NCBI GenBank assembly: GCA_023248955.1 | Contig: JAHFDP010000005.1 | Coordinates: 48,827 to 93,691, forward strand | DNA: 44,865 bases | Source of the DNA: Deltaproteobacteria bacterium | Lineage (GTDB): Bacteria > Myxococcota > Myxococcia > Myxococcales > JAHFDP01 | Reading direction: 5' to 3' | Part shown: positions 41,256 to 44,865 of the stretch, one piece after another | Position numbering within the stretch: position 1 is the first letter of the stretch | How the letters are laid out: every line of letters begins with the position of its first letter | The notes under the pieces: model-generated | What the model was told of the DNA's origin: nothing | Databases searched by the model: none | The model's input: the letters and a program-made list of their open reading frames with translations, nothing else | Position numbers and translations under genes: made by a program

Positions 41256-42638
41256 ATGCTCCCTGCCTGGATCGACACCGCCCGCGCCCTGATTGCCGCC
41301 GACACTTCTCCCGGCCATGGGACGCGCGCAGCCGCGGAGATCCTCGCCCCGCTCTATCGTGCCGCCGGACTGACCGTGCAGGTTGATCCCGTGGGCGATG
41401 ACGACATCAACGTGATCGCGTCGCGACCGGAGTCGGGCGACGCGCTCCTCTTGGTCACCCACCTCGACACCGTACCGACTGGCCCCAAGGAACTCTGGAC
41501 GCGCGGCGATCCACACACGCTTACCGTCGACGGCGACACCGCCTATGGCCTCGGCACGGCGGACGTCAAACTCGATGCCTTGGCCAAAGCATTGGCGGCG
41601 GCGCGTTTCACGAACACCAAACTTGCGCGACCCTTTCATCTCTTGGGAACGTTCGGCGAAGAGGTCGGCCTCCGCGGCGCCAAGCGATTCGTCACGCACG
41701 GTGCATTCAAACCGCGCTGGGTGGCCTGCGGCGAGCCGTCGGAGCTGCGCGTCATCAACGCACACAAAGGCTACTGCGTGGTGCGCGCGCGTGTGCGTGA
41801 TCGCGCTGCACGCGCCATCGAAACTCCGGAGACCGACCTGCTCACCTTCGACGGTCGCGCCGCGCACAGCTCAACGCCCGCGCTTGGTGTGAACGCCATC
41901 GAAAAGGCCGTCGCGTTTGCGTTGCAGACCAGCGCCAGCATCGTCGCCGTCGAGGGCGGAACCGCCGCCAACATGATCCCGAGCCGCTGCACGCTCACCG
42001 TTGGCGCACCTTTCGAACGTCGTTCGGCCATCGTGCCCGACTTCGCGCGGCCTGGTTCGCTGCGCACCGATCGCCCGAAGAATCTCTGGCGCGCGCTTGC
42101 AACGGGCGCGAGCGCACTGACCGATCTGTGGCGCCAATTGGCGCAGGATCTTTCTCCAAGCGAAGACGCGCGTTTTTCGCCGCCGGGCGCCGTTGCCAAC
42201 GTGACCCTGATCTCTTCCGGCGCCGATTTCGTGGAGGTGACGCTCGACGCGCGGCTGCTTCCCACGCACGATCCCGATGCGCTCTGCACGTCATTTGCCT
42301 CCCGCGCGCAGGCGTGGGCCGATCGCCTCGGCGATGGCGCGCTCGACGTCACGGTCACCGTCGATCGCAGCAATGCCGGGATGGCGCTTCCCGCAACCGC
42401 GCTCCTGGCCCAAGCCGCTGGCCGCGCGGCTCGGACGTTGAAACTCGATCCCACGCCGCTCGCCAAACCAACGTCGACCGAAGCCGGAATTTTTTCGCGC
42501 GCAGGCGCCGAGGCCATCGTCTTCGGCGCGGGACGCTCGACGGGCAACGCCCACTGCGCCAACGAACACACGTCTCTCTCGCAGCTCGAACGTGCGGTCG
42601 ATTTTTACGAGCAGCTGATTCGAGAGCTCTGCGCATGA
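41256..42638 (+). CDS. M20-family metallo-deacylase, first gene of the arginine succinyltransferase operon
   Basis: A 460-residue zinc deacylase of the ArgE/DapE/peptidase M20 family. Ligands and catalytic residues: THLDTVP (His69, Asp71), GTADVK (Asp103), GEEVG (Glu135, Glu136), GEPSEL (Glu160) and the C-terminal NEHTSL His; the dimerisation domain begins INAHKGY and GRAAHSSTPALGVN. ATG 41256 is in an A+T-rich leader without a strong Shine-Dalgarno sequence. The stop overlaps astA (ATGA). Since AstE desuccinylase belongs to another family (M14-like) and no astE is seen here, this enzyme may perform a deacylation in the same pathway; this is inferred. Confidence 0.85.
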   Translation: MLPAWIDTARALIAADTSPGHGTRAAAEILAPLYRAAGLTVQVDPVGDDDINVIASRPESGDALLLVTHLDTVPTGPKELWTRGDPHTLTVDGDTAYGLGTADVKLDALAKALAAARFTNTKLARPFHLLGTFGEEVGLRGAKRFVTHGAFKPRWVACGEPSELRVINAHKGYCVVRARVRDRAARAIETPETDLLTFDGRAAHSSTPALGVNAIEKAVAFALQTSASIVAVEGGTAANMIPSRCTLTVGAPFERRSAIVPDFARPGSLRTDRPKNLWRALATGASALTDLWRQLAQDLSPSEDARFSPPGAVANVTLISSGADFVEVTLDARLLPTHDPDALCTSFASRAQAWADRLGDGALDVTVTVDRSNAGMALPATALLAQAAGRAARTLKLDPTPLAKPTSTEAGIFSRAGAEAIVFGAGRSTGNAHCANEHTSLSQLERAVDFYEQLIRELCA

Positions 42639-43684
42639 CTCAAAAGCATCACGGTCCCCGTTACGTGTTGCGCGACGTGCAGCGCACCGATCTCGCTGGC
42701 ATCAAGCGCGTCGCGGCGCTGCTGAATTCGCAAAATCTTCCCGACGATGAAAAAGCGCTCGCCGAGCTGATCGATACCTCCGTGCGCTCCTTCACAGGCG
42801 CCATCCGAAATCCATTCGAGCGGCAGTATATTTTCGTCCTCGAGGAGCTGCGAACGGCGCGCATCGTCGGTACCAGCATGATCATCGCGCAGCACGGCAC
42901 GCGCGAATCGCCCCATATCTATTTAGATATCTACGAGAAGGAGCACTACTCGGCCTTCCTCGACAAACACCTTCGCCATCGCGTCTTGCAGATTGGCTAC
43001 AACTTCGAAGGCCCCACGGAAATCGGCGGCCTGGTGGTCGATCCCGCGTTTCGCCACCATGACAAACCGGGCAAGCAACTTTCGTTTTGCCGCTTCCTCT
43101 TCATGGCCATTCGACCGCAGCGTTTTCGCGAACGCGTCTTGGCCGAGCTAATGCCACCACTCACACCCGAGGGGAAAAGCCGTCTCTGGGAAGCGTTCGG
43201 ATCCAAATTTACGAACCTCTCGTACCAAGACGCCGACCGCGCTAGCCGTCGCAACAAAGAGTTCATCCAGCAGCTTTTTCCGCAGGGCGAAATTTACGCC
43301 ACGCTCTTCTCCAAGAGCGTGCAGGAAGTCATCGGCGAAGTCGGCCCGGATACCGTGGGCGTGCGCACCATGCTCGAGAAAATCGGCTTTCGGTACGACG
43401 AACACATCGATCCGTTCGACGGCGGCCCCCACTTTTCGGCGCCAGTGCGCGAGGTGGGACCGATCAAGTTGTACGCGCGCGCCAAACTTTCAGCGGAGCA
43501 GCTTCCCGCAGGCGAAGGCGAAGACCGCCTCGTTGCCATCGAGCGCCCGCGGCGCCGGCAACGCTTTCGCGCGGTGTGGACGCTGGCCCGTTTCGATGAA
43601 GACGCGGTCCTGTTGCCGACGCCAGCGGTGGAAGCACTCGGCGCGCAGACGGGCGACGTCGTGCACACGATTCCGTTTTACTAA
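42635..43684 (+). CDS. astA: Arginine N-succinyltransferase
   Basis: A 349-residue acyltransferase that starts the AST pathway of arginine breakdown by transferring succinyl from succinyl-CoA to arginine. It contains the RDVQRTDLAGIKRVAALLNS opening, EEKHYSAF-like EKEHYSAFLDKHLR, GPTEIGGLVVDPAFRHHDKP (the acetyl-CoA-type loop) and the long stretch SFCRFLFMAIRPQRFRERVL, then AELMPPLTPEGKSRLWEAFG and KFTNLSYQDADR with the usual NLSY motif. ATG 42635-42637 overlaps the deacylase stop. It is followed 15 bases later by astD. Confidence 0.9.
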   Translation: MTQKHHGPRYVLRDVQRTDLAGIKRVAALLNSQNLPDDEKALAELIDTSVRSFTGAIRNPFERQYIFVLEELRTARIVGTSMIIAQHGTRESPHIYLDIYEKEHYSAFLDKHLRHRVLQIGYNFEGPTEIGGLVVDPAFRHHDKPGKQLSFCRFLFMAIRPQRFRERVLAELMPPLTPEGKSRLWEAFGSKFTNLSYQDADRASRRNKEFIQQLFPQGEIYATLFSKSVQEVIGEVGPDTVGVRTMLEKIGFRYDEHIDPFDGGPHFSAPVREVGPIKLYARAKLSAEQLPAGEGEDRLVAIERPRRRQRFRAVWTLARFDEDAVLLPTPAVEALGAQTGDVVHTIPFY

Positions 43685-43699
43685 AATGAATGGGATCCC

Positions 43700-44865
43700 A
43701 TGGATTACGATCAATCCGCCGGCGAATTGGAAGATCGTTCCCCCGCCGACATGTCCGATGTGATCGGACGATTTCCTTGGTCGCTTGACCAAGCTAACCG
43801 CGCGGTCGAGGCGGCCCGCGCGGCCGGGCCAGGCTGGTCCCGGCTTTCCCTGGCCGAGCGAACCAGCGTGCTCTACCGTTTTCGCGACGCCATCGCCGCA
43901 CGCAAGGAAGAGTTGGCGCGCATCATCGCTCGCGACATCGGCAAGCCGCTCTGGGAGGCGCGCACCGAAGTCGACGCCTCCGTCAACAAATTCGAGATTA
44001 CGCTCACCGAGGGCATGAAGCTTGTGACGCCCTTTGCCGCCGTGGGCCAGCCCGGCGCGGAGTGCCGATTCAAACCGCACGGCGTGCTGGCGGTGTTGGG
44101 GCCATTTAATTTTCCGTTGCATCTTCCCAACGGCCATATCGTCCCCGCGCTCGCGTGCGGCAACACCGTGGTCTTCAAGCCGAGCGACACTGCTCCCGCC
44201 GTGGCCAACGCTTACGCCGCGTGCGCGATCGCCGCGGGACTCCCTCTTGGTATTTTAAATATCGTCCATGGCCCGTCCGCTGTTGGCGCGCACCTCGTGG
44301 AGCACGACGCCGTGGACGGCGTGCTGCTGACCGGCGGTTACATGGTCGGTCAGGCCATCAAGCGCGCCACCGCCGACAGCACCAAGATCCTAGCGCTCGA
44401 GCTCGGCGGAAAAAATGCGGCGCTCGTTGCCACCGACGCGGATCTCGACAAAGCCGCGCATGATGTCGCCTTCGCCGCGTTCGTCAGCGCCGGACAGCGC
44501 TGCACCGCGACCAGCCGCGTTTTGGTCGAACGATCGGTCTCGGATTCCTTCGTCGACAAACTCGCCGCCTGGGCGCGCAAAGTTCGCGTCGGCGATCCGC
44601 TTGGCGATCCGCAGCCGTTTCTTGGGCCACTCGCTTCCGAAAACGCGCACCGACAATTCGCCGCCGGCATTGCCGCCGCGCGCGCAACGCCCGGCATCTC
44701 CGCGATCGTGGAGTCGCGTTCGCTCGATGTTGGCAAATGCGGTTTCTATGTCTCGCCCTCGGTACACCTCGCCACGCCGCGCCCGAGCGAAACGGTCTAT
44801 CTCGCCGAAGAACTCTTCGGACCCGACGTAGCCATTACGGTCGTCGCCGATCTCGACGAAGCGAT
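43700..44865 (+). CDS. astD: Succinylglutamate semialdehyde dehydrogenase, partial: C-terminus beyond the window edge
   Basis: The first 388 residues of an aldehyde dehydrogenase. Landmarks: GPFNFPLHLPNGHIVPALAC, GNTVVFKPSDTAP (Lys160), LALELGGKN (Glu234) and the active-site AGQRCTATSR (Cys268). It oxidises N-succinylglutamate 5-semialdehyde to N-succinylglutamate with NAD, the fourth AST step. ATG 43700-43702 gives a short N-terminus (MDYDQSAGELEDRSPADMSD); an ATG at 43686 is in another frame. It is 15 bases after astA and likely cotranscribed. The remaining 90 or so residues lie outside the window. Confidence 0.88.
   Translation, partial: MDYDQSAGELEDRSPADMSDVIGRFPWSLDQANRAVEAARAAGPGWSRLSLAERTSVLYRFRDAIAARKEELARIIARDIGKPLWEARTEVDASVNKFEITLTEGMKLVTPFAAVGQPGAECRFKPHGVLAVLGPFNFPLHLPNGHIVPALACGNTVVFKPSDTAPAVANAYAACAIAAGLPLGILNIVHGPSAVGAHLVEHDAVDGVLLTGGYMVGQAIKRATADSTKILALELGGKNAALVATDADLDKAAHDVAFAAFVSAGQRCTATSRVLVERSVSDSFVDKLAAWARKVRVGDPLGDPQPFLGPLASENAHRQFAAGIAAARATPGISAIVESRSLDVGKCGFYVSPSVHLATPRPSETVYLAEELFGPDVAITVVADLDEA

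Noticed and set aside
43686-43763. ORF starting at ATG 43686 between astA and astD
   Set aside because: It is 25 codons in another frame and matches nothing; the dehydrogenase frame starts at 43700.

Overview
The window (44,865 bp, roughly 60% G+C by eye) looks like chromosomal DNA of a Myxococcota or related former deltaproteobacterium. The reasons are the large share of secreted lipoproteins of unknown function, an AgmX/PglI-type C-terminal domain that is typical of myxobacteria, a caspase-like protease tied to an ECF sigma factor, and CX4CH-type and MauG-like lipoproteins. Housekeeping genes are present (nth, def, priA, galU, glpK, radA, gph), but there are no rRNA genes, no tRNA I could recognise, no CRISPR array and no transposase gene. 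No gap between genes exceeds about 300 bases.

Layout. 1-1.8 kb: a partial glycerate 2-kinase, a polyhydroxyalkanoate-system protein, a pair of palindromic hairpins and endonuclease III. 1.8-7 kb (minus strand): an ECF sigma factor, a zinc-finger anti-sigma factor, an exported caspase-like protease with an EF-hand loop and a barrel-like tail, and a Cys-rich lipoprotein, all overlapping or within a few bases, plus an upstream lipoprotein. 7.1-14 kb: def, a VapBC module, priA, a relic of a methyltransferase gene, a DUF4240 gene, galU and an outer-membrane protein. 14-20 kb (minus): a complete vitamin B12 uptake operon under a cobalamin riboswitch whose promoter is visible: BtuB-type receptor, beta-propeller lipoprotein, BtuF, BtuC, BtuD. 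20-25 kb: ComEA-like and small proteins, DUF3467, esterase-glpK, radA. 25-34 kb: a propeller/di-heme lipoprotein, a possible MITE, YceI, a thioesterase, an SDR, a BlaI repressor with its operators followed by what looks like the stump of its sensor protease joined to an AgmX/PglI domain, a PIN toxin-antitoxin pair, and a copper-monooxygenase-like lipoprotein beside a heme-like lipoprotein. 34-45 kb: an MFS carrier, a ParE/Phd pair, gph, a P-type ATPase overlapping aidB, a pseudopilin-like lipoprotein, a HIT protein, and an arginine succinyltransferase catabolic operon in which an M20 deacylase precedes astA and astD.

The strongest candidates for something new are: (1) the sigma/anti-sigma/periplasmic caspase cassette, which could be a signalling switch in which the caspase acts on the anti-sigma factor; (2) the B12 operon with a propeller lipoprotein placed like Bacteroides BtuG; (3) the BlaI gene whose BlaR1-type protease appears deleted, leaving its last helix as the anchor of an AgmX/PglI domain; (4) the M20 deacylase that may stand in for AstE. 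All functions are read from sequence motifs and family knowledge; no database search was possible.
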